34,134 nt of DNA from Clostridia bacterium (GTDB taxonomy: Bacteria > Bacillota > Clostridia > Christensenellales > CAG-314). Where the stretch lies: assembly GCA_017409765.1 (NCBI GenBank), contig JAFQSA010000035.1:1-34134 (forward strand), given 5' to 3'. The notes beneath the pieces were generated by a model that searched no databases, was not told the DNA's origin, and saw nothing but the letters and a program-made list of their open reading frames with translations. Within the stretch, counting starts at the first letter, position 1; each line of letters begins with the position of its first letter. Position numbers and translations under genes: made by a program. This document shows positions 26,682-34,134 of the stretch, piece after piece.

Positions 26682-29207
26682 ATGAGCAAACAAAAACTTC
26701 TTCTTATCGACGGCAACAGCATACTTAACAGAGCATTTTTCGCTTTGCCATTTCTAAGCGACAACCAAGGTCGCAACGTCAACGCTGTCTACGGCTTTTT
26801 GAACATCTTTCTAAAGTGCATTCAAGACCACACCCCCGACAAGGTAGTGGTGGCCTTTGATATGCGTGGACACAACTTCCGCAAGGACTTGTATGCCGAC
26901 TACAAGGCAAACCGCAAAGGTATGCCGGACGATCTTGCCGCCCAAATGCCCATCTTGGAGGAAGTTTTGCAACTAATGAAGGTTGCCATTGTCAAAAAAC
27001 CCGGTGTGGAAGCGGATGACATCATTGGCACAATAAGCAGTCACTTCGATGGCGAAAGCATCATCATCTCCGGTGACCGCGATATGCTCCAACTTGTTTC
27101 AGACAAGGTTACCGTGCTTTTGACAAAGCGTGGTGTCACCGAAGTGGAAACTGTCAACCCAGCCTACCTTCAAGAGGTCTACCACCTCACACCAAAGCAA
27201 GTTGTCGAGTACAAAGCGCTCCGTGGCGATACATCGGACAATATCCCCGGTGTAAAGGGTGTTGGCGACAAAACGGCAATGCAACTGCTAGACAAGTATG
27301 GCGACATCGACAACATCTACGCCCACATCGACGAGCAAAAGGGTGCCTTGAAGGACAAACTTGTAAGCGACAAAGAGATGGCATTTATCAGCCGTCAACT
27401 TGCCACAATCGTAACAAGTGCCGACGTGGACTACGACATGGCTAGTTGCGCTTTGCCCACCTTCGATACCCAAGTTAAACAACGTTTGGAGCAACTGCAA
27501 TTCAAGAGTATCCTTGCTCGTTTGGACTTTGACGAGTCTGTGGTGGAGGAAACAATCCAAGTGGAAAGTGTGGAAATTCGCACCTGCTCGGAACTGGAAA
27601 TTTTGGTGCAAGATTTTGCCCAAAACAAGTTTGCTTTCCACATTTTGGGGGACAAAGTTTACCTCTCAAACAACGCAAAAAAAGAGTACGTGGTCGCGAT
27701 TTCTGATAGTTTTCTTGACGAAATGTCCCTTGGAAACTTCTGCCAAATCATCGCTCCATTGCTAAATTCCAATGCTCACAAAATTGTGTATGACGCCAAA
27801 GCCCTAAGACACAATTTGGACAAAATGGGGCTAACCATTGCCAACATCACCGACGACATTTGCTTGATGCAATACCTTGTGGAATACCGATCCTACAAGG
27901 ATGTGGAAAGTTTGTGCGGTGCCAATGGCTACGAACAAATTGGCGCAGGCATCTACGCCGTTGCCGACAAACTTGCCAAAAAACTTGCGGAAAATGGTGT
28001 GGAGCATTTGTACCGCGATATCGAGTTGCCCCTTTCCGACCTGCTTTACCACATGGAAGTGGAAGGCGTCAAAGTGGACGTGGACTTACTTGAACAAATG
28101 TCCAAGGATTTTCACTTGCAACTGGACGAACTTACCAAGCAAATTCACGAACTTGCAGGGGAAACTTTCAACGTCAACAGCCCAATGCAACTTTCTCGCA
28201 TTTTGTTCGAAAAACTGGCGCTCCCTCACGGACGCAAAACGCAACGTGGCTACTCCACCGATAACGAAATTTTAGAGAGTTTGACAGACAAGCACCCAAT
28301 TATCGAACCCATTTTGCAGTACCGCAAGGTTGCCAAACTTGTCAGCACCTACCTTGACGGCTTAAAACCTAACCTCAAATCCGGCAAGGTGCACACAACC
28401 TTCAACCAAACTTTGACTTCTACCGGCCGACTTTCCAGTAGCGAGCCAAACCTACAAAACATCCCCGTCCGCACCGACTTCGGCAAGGAAATTCGCAAAC
28501 TGTTTGTTTCCAAGTATGGCGTGTTTATCGGTGCCGACTACTCTCAAATTGAACTAAGACTTCTTGCAGCATTTTCCAAGGACGAAACCCTCCTCAATTG
28601 CTACCGCAATGGCCAAGATATCCACACAGCCGTTGCAAGCGACATCTTGGGCGTGCCTGTGGAAATGGTCAACTCCAACATGCGCCGTATGGCAAAGGCT
28701 GTCAACTTCGGCATCATCTACGGTATCAGCGACTACGGCCTATCCCAAAACGCCAAAATCAGCGTTCCAAAGGCGCGTGAGTACATCAAATTGTACTTCG
28801 AAAAGTACCCAACTATCAAAAGTTATCTCGATGGTTGCGTAGAAAACGCTCGTCGCGATGGCTACGTTACAACAATCACCGGCCGTCGTAGACAAATTCC
28901 AGAAATCAAATCCTCCAACTACAACATGCGTAGTTTTGGCGAGCGCGCTGCAATGAACATGCCTTTGCAAGGTAGCGCAGCGGACATCATGAAAATTGCC
29001 ATGCTCAAAGTGGACGAGGCATTGCGCAAAGCGGGGCTCAACAGCAAAATTGTTTTGCAAATCCACGACGAATTGATTGTGGATTGCTACCCCGAAGAGG
29101 CAGAACAAGTTAAACAAATTGTCAAACAACAAATGGAAAGCGCAGTAGAACTGCTTTGCCCATTGATTGCCGAAACGGAAGAAGGAGCAAACCTTTATGA
29201 AGCGTAA
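26682..29207 (+). CDS. polA: DNA polymerase I
   Basis: An 841-residue repair and Okazaki-fragment polymerase. The N-terminal 290 residues are the 5'-nuclease (LLIDGNSILNRAFFAL, FDMRGHNFRKDLYADYKANR, GVEADDIIG, SGDRDMLQL, LRGDTSDNIPGVKGVG). The middle region has the exonuclease fold but no DxE pair where proofreading enzymes have one, so 3'-5' editing is probably absent, as in Bacillus and Thermus. The polymerase domain has motif A DYSQIELR (Asp619), motif B RRMAKAVNFGIIYG and motif C IHDE (Asp796). AAAGGT precedes ATG 26682. Its end overlaps coaE by 11 bases. Confidence 0.97.
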   Translation: MSKQKLLLIDGNSILNRAFFALPFLSDNQGRNVNAVYGFLNIFLKCIQDHTPDKVVVAFDMRGHNFRKDLYADYKANRKGMPDDLAAQMPILEEVLQLMKVAIVKKPGVEADDIIGTISSHFDGESIIISGDRDMLQLVSDKVTVLLTKRGVTEVETVNPAYLQEVYHLTPKQVVEYKALRGDTSDNIPGVKGVGDKTAMQLLDKYGDIDNIYAHIDEQKGALKDKLVSDKEMAFISRQLATIVTSADVDYDMASCALPTFDTQVKQRLEQLQFKSILARLDFDESVVEETIQVESVEIRTCSELEILVQDFAQNKFAFHILGDKVYLSNNAKKEYVVAISDSFLDEMSLGNFCQIIAPLLNSNAHKIVYDAKALRHNLDKMGLTIANITDDICLMQYLVEYRSYKDVESLCGANGYEQIGAGIYAVADKLAKKLAENGVEHLYRDIELPLSDLLYHMEVEGVKVDVDLLEQMSKDFHLQLDELTKQIHELAGETFNVNSPMQLSRILFEKLALPHGRKTQRGYSTDNEILESLTDKHPIIEPILQYRKVAKLVSTYLDGLKPNLKSGKVHTTFNQTLTSTGRLSSSEPNLQNIPVRTDFGKEIRKLFVSKYGVFIGADYSQIELRLLAAFSKDETLLNCYRNGQDIHTAVASDILGVPVEMVNSNMRRMAKAVNFGIIYGISDYGLSQNAKISVPKAREYIKLYFEKYPTIKSYLDGCVENARRDGYVTTITGRRRQIPEIKSSNYNMRSFGERAAMNMPLQGSAADIMKIAMLKVDEALRKAGLNSKIVLQIHDELIVDCYPEEAEQVKQIVKQQMESAVELLCPLIAETEEGANLYEA

Positions 29208-29763
29208 TGCAATTGCCCTAACTGGTGGCATTGGTAGTGGCAAAAGTGCCGTTGGCAACTATTTGCGAAACAAAGGCTTTGTTGTTGTGGATTGCGACCA
29301 AATTTCCCGCCAAATTGCAACGGAACCACAAGTTTTAAGTCAAGTTGAAGACCTGCTTGGCAAGGGCTTTGTGGTAAACGGCCAACTTGACCGCGCAAAA
29401 ATCCGCAATGTGGTGTTTTGCGACAAACTCTTGCACCAAAAGTACAGTCAAATCTTCCACAACCGCGTAAAGCAAGTGCTTATTGATATAATCGAGCAAT
29501 CAAACGGCGTTGTTTTTGTGGAAATTCCCTTGATTAGTGCCTTCGACTTTAGTTGGCAACAAATTTGGCTTGTGGAGCGCGACCTGCAAACACGCGTGGA
29601 TGCCGTTGTAAAGCGTGATGGTGTAAGCGCGCAAAACGTCATGAATATTGTGTCCAAGCAACAAATTGCCACCAACTATACAGTAAAAATTGATAACAAC
29701 GGCACACTAGACGAGCTGTTCAAACAAGTTGACAGTTTGCTCCAAGCCAACAACTTGCTCTAA
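29197..29763 (+). CDS. coaE: Dephospho-CoA kinase
   Basis: A 188-residue P-loop kinase that phosphorylates the 3' hydroxyl of dephospho-CoA, the last CoA step. Evidence: ALTGGIGSGKSAV (P-loop Lys16), VVDCDQISRQI, VFVEIPLI (equivalent to the usual VPLL) and the C-terminal TVKIDNNGTLDELFKQV. The frame opens at 29167, but ATG 29197 has GAAGGAG ten bases upstream and gives the family start, overlapping polA by 11 bases. polA-coaE pairing is common in Firmicutes, where mutM is often between them; here it is missing. Confidence 0.94.
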   Translation: MKRNAIALTGGIGSGKSAVGNYLRNKGFVVVDCDQISRQIATEPQVLSQVEDLLGKGFVVNGQLDRAKIRNVVFCDKLLHQKYSQIFHNRVKQVLIDIIEQSNGVVFVEIPLISAFDFSWQQIWLVERDLQTRVDAVVKRDGVSAQNVMNIVSKQQIATNYTVKIDNNGTLDELFKQVDSLLQANNLL

Positions 29764-29768
29764 TTTTG

Positions 29769-29797
29769 TTGACATATTGCCCAGCAAACAGTACAAT
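29769..29797 (+). promoter_or_regulatory. Strong sigma-A promoter of the 58-residue protein
   Basis: TTGACA (29769-29774), 17 bases, TACAAT (29792-29797): a perfect -35 and a five-of-six -10 at ideal spacing, beginning six bases after the coaE stop. The predicted start near 29804 gives a leader of about 26 bases with a GAGG site. Confidence 0.8.
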
Positions 29798-29829
29798 GTA
29801 CCTAATCACAAACAATATCGAGGCAAACC

Positions 29830-30006
29830 ATGGCTAAAAAATCTACAATGTACGAACTTATGCGCCAATCGGAAATGATGGACGACGATGGATTGGATCT
29901 AACTGATGCAATCGCCGCAGACGAAAGAACGGACGCGGAAAAATTCAAGGATAAGTACAAACAGTTTTACACCGATATCAAAATTCACATCAGCGAAGAC
30001 TGGTAA
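29830..30006 (+). CDS. Small acidic orphan protein, 58 residues
   Basis: ATG 29830 to TAA 30004 encodes 58 residues with GAGG six or seven bases upstream. It holds 15 Asp/Glu against 9 Lys/Arg, has no cysteine and no membrane segment, and contains an acidic centre (MMDDDGLDLTDAIAADE) followed by a likely amphipathic helix (EKFKDKYKQFYTDIKIHI) and a C-terminal DW. Codon use matches its neighbours. I do not recognise a family. Its own strong promoter (29769) and strong terminator (30012) make it a separate, probably well-expressed unit. It could be a small binding or regulatory protein; nothing in the sequence says which. Confidence 0.75.
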   Translation: MAKKSTMYELMRQSEMMDDDGLDLTDAIAADERTDAEKFKDKYKQFYTDIKIHISEDW

Positions 30007-30011
30007 TAAAC

Positions 30012-30044
30012 AAGCACTTCAACAACTCGTTGGGGTGCTTTTTT
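30012..30044 (+). terminator. Rho-independent terminator after the small protein
   Basis: AAGCACTTCAAC pairs with GTTGGGGTGCTT (12 bp, two G-T pairs) around AACTC and leads into a run of T, five bases after the stop. Confidence 0.93.
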
Positions 30045-30140
30045 ACTTGTAATTTACATTTTTGTGCTAAAATTGGGACAAACATCAGCCAAAATTCAGC
30101 AAAAATAAGTATAATATGCTAGAAAAATTCGCCATAGGTC

Positions 30141-30169
30141 TTGAAAACCCTTCAAAAAAATGGTATAAT
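30141..30169 (+). promoter_or_regulatory. Sigma-A promoter of the nucleoside phosphorylase operon
   Basis: TTGAAA (30141-30146), a 17-base spacer and TATAAT (30164-30169) with TGG before it. The predicted start near 30176 leaves a leader of about 75 bases. Another TATAAT at 30110 lacks a -35. The -10 surroundings closely match the yicC promoter at 7471-7499. Confidence 0.75.
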
Positions 30170-30250
30170 ATACATTCGAAAAGCATTGCCATGTTGCGTT
30201 TTTTTGCAACAAAAGGCACTTCGAAATGATTTTTAGCAGAGGGTCCACAC

Positions 30251-31567
30251 ATGACAATTTTGGACGTTATCGAAACCAAAAAGAACAAGCAAGAACTATC
30301 CACCGAGCAAATCAACTTTTTTGTGGAAGGTTTTACCAAAGGGGAAATTGCCGACTATCAAGCATCTGCGCTTTTGATGGCAATTTTGCTCAACGGCATG
30401 ACCGACCGCGAAACCTTTGATCTGACAAATGCAATGCTCCACAGCGGAGATATCGTGGATATGTCCCACCTTGGTGGCATTGTTGTAGACAAACACTCCA
30501 CAGGTGGCATTGGCGACAGCACAACCTTGGCGCTTGCTCCAATTTTGGCTTGTTGTGGCGTGTACGTTGCCAAAATGAGCGGTCGTGGATTGGGCTTTAC
30601 TGGTGGCACAATCGACAAACTGGAAAGTATCCCCAACTTCAACACATCTCTTTCGGAAGAGCAATTTTTTTCCGTTGTAAAAAAGGTTGGTTGCGCAGTT
30701 ATCGGTCAAACGGCAAACCTTGCCCCCGCCGACAAAAAGATGTACGCACTCCGCGACGTCACCGGTACAGTCAACTCCTTGCCACTTATTTGCGGAAGCA
30801 TCATGTCCAAAAAACTCGCTTCCGGTGCGGACACAATCTTGTTGGACGTAAAGTATGGTAGTGGCGCATTTATGCCAACTGCCGAAAGCGCATTGGAACT
30901 TGCACAAAAGATGGTTACCATCGGCACACGCGCAGGCAAGCAAATTGGCGCATTGATAACCGACATGGAACAACCTTTGTCCGACCACGTTGGCAATTCC
31001 TTGGAAATTTTGGGTATCATCGACGTACTAAAGGGCAAACAAAACCGCTTGTACTTCGAACTGAAAGAGGTTGCTTTGCGCTTGCTTTGCCTAACTGGCA
31101 AGTGCGACATGGCCTCGGCGGAAATCGCCTTCCAATCTGCCATCGACAGTGGCAAAGCCTTGCAAAAGTTTGCGGAAATGGTGTCCGCTCAAGAGGGGGA
31201 CAGCAGTTACATTTTGCACCCCGAAAAGTTCCAAATTGGCACCAAGGACATTGTTTTGGCGCAACAAGATGGCTACGTTTGCCACATGATTGCAGCAGAT
31301 ATCGGTCGCGCAGTAACACATCTTGGCGGTGGCCGTATGAAAAAGACGGACACAATCGACTTTTCCGTTGGCGTAATCATGAAGGTTGCCATCGGTAGCC
31401 AAGTCAAAAAGGGCGATGTGCTTTGCGAAGTTTACCACAACAACGGCAAAGGCTTAGCGGAGGCAAAATCCCTCATCCAAAACGCAATCGAAATTGGCAA
31501 CGACAAACCTTCTGCACACAAAATTGCCTACGCATTTGTAGACAAAAACGGAGTGGAACTGTACTAA
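30251..31567 (+). CDS. pdp: Pyrimidine-nucleoside phosphorylase
   Basis: A 438-residue enzyme of the thymidine/pyrimidine-nucleoside phosphorylase family that splits uridine or thymidine with phosphate, releasing the base and (deoxy)ribose 1-phosphate for salvage. The phosphate-binding KHSTGGIGDSTTLALAP (Lys81, His82, Ser83) and the signature SGRGLGFTGGTIDKLE are intact. The C-terminal alpha/beta domain has GGGRMKKTDTIDFSVG and VKKGDVLCEVY. Whether it is uridine-accepting (pdp) or thymidine-specific (deoA) cannot be settled by eye; Firmicute context favours pdp. GAGGG precedes ATG 30251. Its stop shares one base with the next start (TAATG). Confidence 0.93.
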   Translation: MTILDVIETKKNKQELSTEQINFFVEGFTKGEIADYQASALLMAILLNGMTDRETFDLTNAMLHSGDIVDMSHLGGIVVDKHSTGGIGDSTTLALAPILACCGVYVAKMSGRGLGFTGGTIDKLESIPNFNTSLSEEQFFSVVKKVGCAVIGQTANLAPADKKMYALRDVTGTVNSLPLICGSIMSKKLASGADTILLDVKYGSGAFMPTAESALELAQKMVTIGTRAGKQIGALITDMEQPLSDHVGNSLEILGIIDVLKGKQNRLYFELKEVALRLLCLTGKCDMASAEIAFQSAIDSGKALQKFAEMVSAQEGDSSYILHPEKFQIGTKDIVLAQQDGYVCHMIAADIGRAVTHLGGGRMKKTDTIDFSVGVIMKVAIGSQVKKGDVLCEVYHNNGKGLAEAKSLIQNAIEIGNDKPSAHKIAYAFVDKNGVELY

Positions 31568-32226
31568 TGGCAAACATCTTACTTAACTACTACAATTTTG
31601 ATGGCGACTGGGCAAAAGCCCACGTTGCCCCCTACATAACAGGCAAAAAAGTGCTAATTTTGCCACTTGCCTTCCGCGAAATTCAAGCGTGGGACAACGA
31701 TAGTTGGCAAACTATCTACGGTAAAAATGGCGAAAAATACCACAATATTTTGCGTCCTTTCCTTGCTTTTGGGCTCAAGGAGGAGGAAATTGCTTGGCTA
31801 AACTGCTTTGATACCACCCAAAACCACCTCAAAATGATTGCCAATGCCGACGTGCTATTCTTTACCGGTGGCATGCCGGAAAAAGCCATCGCTTGGATGC
31901 AAAAACTTGGCATAACGGATGCAGTCAAAAATTTCAAAGGCACAGTTATGGGCGCATCAGCAGGCGCAATGCTTCAACTGGAAAAGTACCACATCACCCC
32001 TGATGACGACTACGACACCTACGGTCTTTGGCAAGGTCTTGGCCTAGTTAAAGGCCTAGATCTGGAAGTTCACTACCTTGCAACGGACTTGCAAAACGAG
32101 TGCACAAAGCGTGCCGTTGCCGATTTGCAACTGCCCATTTACCAAATGTGGCACGAAGGTGGCCTGATTGTTGATGGCAACAAGGTGCAAATTTTGGGTA
32201 GTGTAAACAAAGTTGACGCACAATAG
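31567..32226 (+). CDS. S51-family peptidase (dipeptidase E-like)
   Basis: A 219-residue protein of the type 1 glutamine amidotransferase-like fold, peptidase family S51. PepE removes N-terminal aspartate from dipeptides; other members of the fold include cyanophycinase. The nucleophile elbow is GASAGAM with Ser131, preceded by FFTGGMPEKA and followed by GLDLEVHY, with a candidate catalytic histidine, and GGLIVDGNKVQILG. The start overlaps the phosphorylase stop by one base and has no separate promoter, so it is the second gene of that operon. A peptidase beside a nucleoside enzyme suggests a shared scavenging role, by inference. Confidence 0.85.
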   Translation: MANILLNYYNFDGDWAKAHVAPYITGKKVLILPLAFREIQAWDNDSWQTIYGKNGEKYHNILRPFLAFGLKEEEIAWLNCFDTTQNHLKMIANADVLFFTGGMPEKAIAWMQKLGITDAVKNFKGTVMGASAGAMLQLEKYHITPDDDYDTYGLWQGLGLVKGLDLEVHYLATDLQNECTKRAVADLQLPIYQMWHEGGLIVDGNKVQILGSVNKVDAQ

Positions 32227-32290
32227 GGGCGCAGTTTTACTCAATAATTGCACAATGTTGTCCCAATTTTCCCCTAAAAGCAAAATTTAT

Positions 32291-32319
32291 TAGACAAAAT
32301 TTTACTTTTAGGCTATAAT
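32291..32319 (+). promoter_or_regulatory. Sigma-A promoter of cysE
   Basis: TAGACA (32291-32296), a 17-base spacer and a perfect TATAAT (32314-32319). The predicted start near 32326 leaves only about 21 bases before the cysE ATG. No T-box or S-box leader, common ways to control cysteine genes in Firmicutes, fits in that space. Confidence 0.75.
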
Positions 32320-32346
32320 TATGTCGCTCAACAGTATTATTTATAT

Positions 32347-32919
32347 ATGAAAAAGAAAAAAGTTGGTTTTATCAAATCCATCAAACAACGCGATCCAGCA
32401 GCAGGTAGCAGTTTGCAAGTATTGCTTTTGTATCCTGGTGTGCACGCGATGTTTTGGTATAGGATTGCAAGATTTTTCTACAAAATCAGGTTTCGTTTTA
32501 CGGCAAAACTCATTTGCTATACAACAAGATTTTTTACCGGTATCGAAATTCACCCCGGTGCAAAAATCGGTCGTAACTTGTTTATCGACCACGGTCACGG
32601 CGTCGTAATTGGCGAAACTTCGGTAATTGGCGACAACTGTACCATCTACCAAGGCGCAACACTTGGTGGCACCGGCAAGGAGCACAACAAACGCCATCCA
32701 ACACTTGGCAACAACGTCATCATTGGCGCGGGAGCAAAGGTGCTTGGCAACATCAACATTGGCGACAACGTCAAGGTGGGCGCAAACTCGGTGGTGCTAA
32801 AGGACGTTCCTGCAAATTGCACGGTTGTAGGCGTTGGCCGAGTGGTAAATTGTGGCAAAACTGATTGCGCAGGTTGCCAAAATTGTCAAAACAAATCAGA
32901 TATCATTATCACAGAATAA
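32347..32919 (+). CDS. cysE: Serine O-acetyltransferase, short form with a four-cysteine tail
   Basis: A 190-residue left-handed beta-helix enzyme that acetylates serine with acetyl-CoA, the committed step to cysteine. It lacks the long N-terminal domain of the E. coli enzyme, as usual in Gram-positives. Evidence: [40 protein letters not shown] with catalytic histidines, [21 protein letters not shown], and hexapeptide repeats to about residue 165. The tail is odd: Cys169, 174, 177 and 180 (C-x4-C-x2-C-x2-C) follow the normal VGVGRVV end. No Shine-Dalgarno site is visible before ATG 32347, and the leader is very short. degV-type gene follows 33 bases later. Confidence 0.93.
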   Translation: MKKKKVGFIKSIKQRDPAAGSSLQVLLLYPGVHAMFWYRIARFFYKIRFRFTAKLICYTTRFFTGIEIHPGAKIGRNLFIDHGHGVVIGETSVIGDNCTIYQGATLGGTGKEHNKRHPTLGNNVIIGAGAKVLGNINIGDNVKVGANSVVLKDVPANCTVVGVGRVVNCGKTDCAGCQNCQNKSDIIITE

Positions 32920-32952
32920 ATTTTGTAAACTTTCACACAACGGAGAATTAAC

Positions 32953-33810
32953 ATGAAAATCAAAATCACAGCAGATAGCACTTGCGATTTGTCAGCAGAG
33001 TTGATTGCACAGTACAACGTGGCAATCAGTCCTTTGCATGTATCTTTGGGCGCTGACGACTTCCACGATGGCGTAACAATTTTGCCTCAAGATATCTACG
33101 AATTTTACGCAAAGCACAAGCAACTGCCCAAAACTGGCGCTTGCTCCGCAGTAGAGTACGAGGAGTTTTTCCAAAAGCAATTGGACGAAGGCTACGATGC
33201 AATTATTCACTTCAACATTTCTTCACAAATGTCTGCTACGCACAGCAACGCGGTAAATGCATCTCAAAATTTCAGCAACGTCTACGTAATTGACAGTCGC
33301 AACCTTTCCACAGGCACGGGATTGCTTGTTTTGTATGCATGTGATTTGGCTAAGGAAGGTGTTTCTCCTCAAGAAATTGTGGACAAGGTATCCGCTCGTT
33401 TGGATGCAGTACGCGCCTCCTTTATTATCGACAACTTGGAGTATCTCCACAAGGGTGGACGTTGCACAACACTTGTGTACTACGCCGCAAACTTGATGAG
33501 CATCAAGCCCACAATCGAAGTTAAAGGTGGCAAAATGGGCGTTGGTAGCAAGTTTATAGGCAAATTTACCAGATGTGTTGGCAAGTATGCCGATTTGGTT
33601 AAGTCCCAATGCACCTCTCCCGACAAAAAACGTTGTTTTGTAACCCACACACAAATGGATGAGGAACTTGTTCAAAGCGTTATCGACAAGGTAAAGTCCT
33701 GGGGTGTTTTCGACGAAGTGTTGGAAACAACCGCTGGTTGCACAATCACAACCCACTGTGGCCCCAACACAATTGGTATTTTGTACATCAACGATGGCGA
33801 AAAACTCTAA
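32953..33810 (+). CDS. degV: DegV-family fatty-acid-binding protein
   Basis: A 285-residue DegV/FakB-type protein. Members bind a fatty acid and, where FakA is present, hand it over for phosphorylation and entry into phospholipid synthesis. It shows ITADSTCDLSAELI at the start, a segment NISSQMSATHSNAV that lines the lipid carboxylate site, VIDSRNLSTGTGLLVLYA, and FIIDNLEYLHKGGR, then TTHCGPNTIGI near the end. GGAG lies eight bases before ATG 32953. It probably shares the cysE transcript and ends at a strong terminator. fakA is not in the window, so its role in lipid uptake is inferred from the family. Confidence 0.94.
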   Translation: MKIKITADSTCDLSAELIAQYNVAISPLHVSLGADDFHDGVTILPQDIYEFYAKHKQLPKTGACSAVEYEEFFQKQLDEGYDAIIHFNISSQMSATHSNAVNASQNFSNVYVIDSRNLSTGTGLLVLYACDLAKEGVSPQEIVDKVSARLDAVRASFIIDNLEYLHKGGRCTTLVYYAANLMSIKPTIEVKGGKMGVGSKFIGKFTRCVGKYADLVKSQCTSPDKKRCFVTHTQMDEELVQSVIDKVKSWGVFDEVLETTAGCTITTHCGPNTIGILYINDGEKL

Positions 33811-33829
33811 TACATAGTATAAACAAAGT

Positions 33830-33855
33830 AAGCACCTCATTTCGAGGTGCTTTTT
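33830..33855 (+). terminator. Rho-independent terminator after the degV-family gene
   Basis: AAGCACCTC (33830-33838) pairs perfectly with GAGGTGCTT (33844-33852) around ATTTC and leads into five T. It lies 19 bases after the stop. Confidence 0.95.
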
Positions 33856-33973
33856 CTATTTTACATAACTCTTAAGCAAAGTTTGACAACAAAATGGTGT
33901 GCAGGCACATCTAAACGGCGTTGTATGGCACTGGTAACCTTGCGCGCATCATCCTATCTTAATTTTCCATATT

Positions 33974-34000
33974 GTAGGGCGGGGGCTTGCTCCCGCCGTA
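33974..34000. repeat. GTAGGG-type intergenic palindrome, copy 3
   Basis: GTAG is followed by GGCGGG and CCCGCC with GGC/GCT pairing inside, leaving a very short loop. It is one of two such elements in the final 280 bases. I find no convincing gene in 33856-34134: an ATG at 34120 near the edge has no ribosome binding site. Confidence 0.75.
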
Positions 34001-34038
34001 ATCCTATTTCTCACTCAGCACTTCAAACGTTCTACAAC

Positions 34039-34065
34039 GTAGGGGCGAGCTGTGCTCGTCCGCCT
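34039..34065. repeat. GTAGGGG-type intergenic palindrome, copy 4
   Basis: GTAGGGGCGAGC is followed by TGT and GCTCGTCCGCC; GGCGAGC pairs with GCTCGTC with one G-T pair. The outline is as at 2893 but with a different stem, 38 bases after copy 3. Confidence 0.75.
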
Positions 34066-34134
34066 AAAAATTTCTACTATCTTTGTATATATTTCCACAC
34101 CCAAGCATACGCTACTTGTATGAAAACGACTCTC

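Noticed and set aside
32321..32350. Nine-codon leader peptide (MSLNSIIYI) overlapping the cysE start
   Set aside because: Its ATG lies between the -10 box and the predicted transcription start, so it would not be in the mRNA.
34120..34134. Start of another gene at the right edge
   Set aside because: Only five codons are visible, with no ribosome binding site or promoter.

Overview
The window reads as an ordinary chromosomal stretch of an uncultured Clostridia-type Firmicute (Bacillota), probably gut-associated. This is inferred from three things. The gene order yicC-gmk-rpoZ-coaBC-priA-def-fmt-rsmB-rlmN-rsgA-rpe and the pair pcrA-ligA are Firmicute arrangements. Ribosome binding sites are GGAGG-like and promoters are sigma-A-like. 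The spaces between genes hold short GC-rich palindromes of kinds I recall from clostridial metagenome assemblies. No 16S or other taxonomic marker is present, so the assignment is by gene order and style only. Every gene that can be supported lies on the + strand.

Layout. 1-2852: the end of an unidentified membrane protein, then tyrS-yigZ (overlapping) and a flavin reductase. 2853-7439: pcrA and ligA, separated by a remarkable array of small hairpins. 7440-18069: a long leader with two tandem promoters, then an eleven-gene housekeeping run (yicC, gmk, rpoZ, coaBC, priA, def, fmt, rsmB, rlmN, rsgA, rpe) with overlaps or short gaps. 18070-18982: engB with its terminator. 18983-19801: a self-contained cassette for a membrane-anchored XRE-type regulator whose codon use differs from its surroundings. 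19802-26471: a vitamin-transporter-like S component, coaX, uvrB, uvrA. 26472-29763: polA and coaE, overlapping by 11 nt. 29764-30044: a monocistronic 58-residue acidic protein with a strong promoter and terminator. 30045-32226: pyrimidine-nucleoside phosphorylase and an S51 peptidase. 32227-33855: cysE and a degV-family gene with a terminator. 33856-34134: two more palindromic repeats and no convincing gene.

How the genes work together. uvrB, uvrA, pcrA (the UvrD-like helicase), polA and ligA make up the nucleotide excision repair set except uvrC. coaBC, coaX and coaE cover CoA synthesis except coaD, and the S component beside coaX may bring in pantothenate. def and fmt handle formyl-methionine, rsmB and rlmN methylate rRNA, and rsgA and engB are ribosome-assembly GTPases, so the central run is mainly about making and starting ribosomes.

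The least ordinary features are: the variable mini-hairpin array before ligA; LigA with KYDC where the family has KxDG; a CysE with a four-cysteine tail; the 58-residue orphan; the regulator cassette; two families of palindromic repeats; and the absence of remA, prpC, prkC and thiN from an otherwise conserved operon. I see no CRISPR array, tRNA, rRNA, transposase, prophage or defence system.
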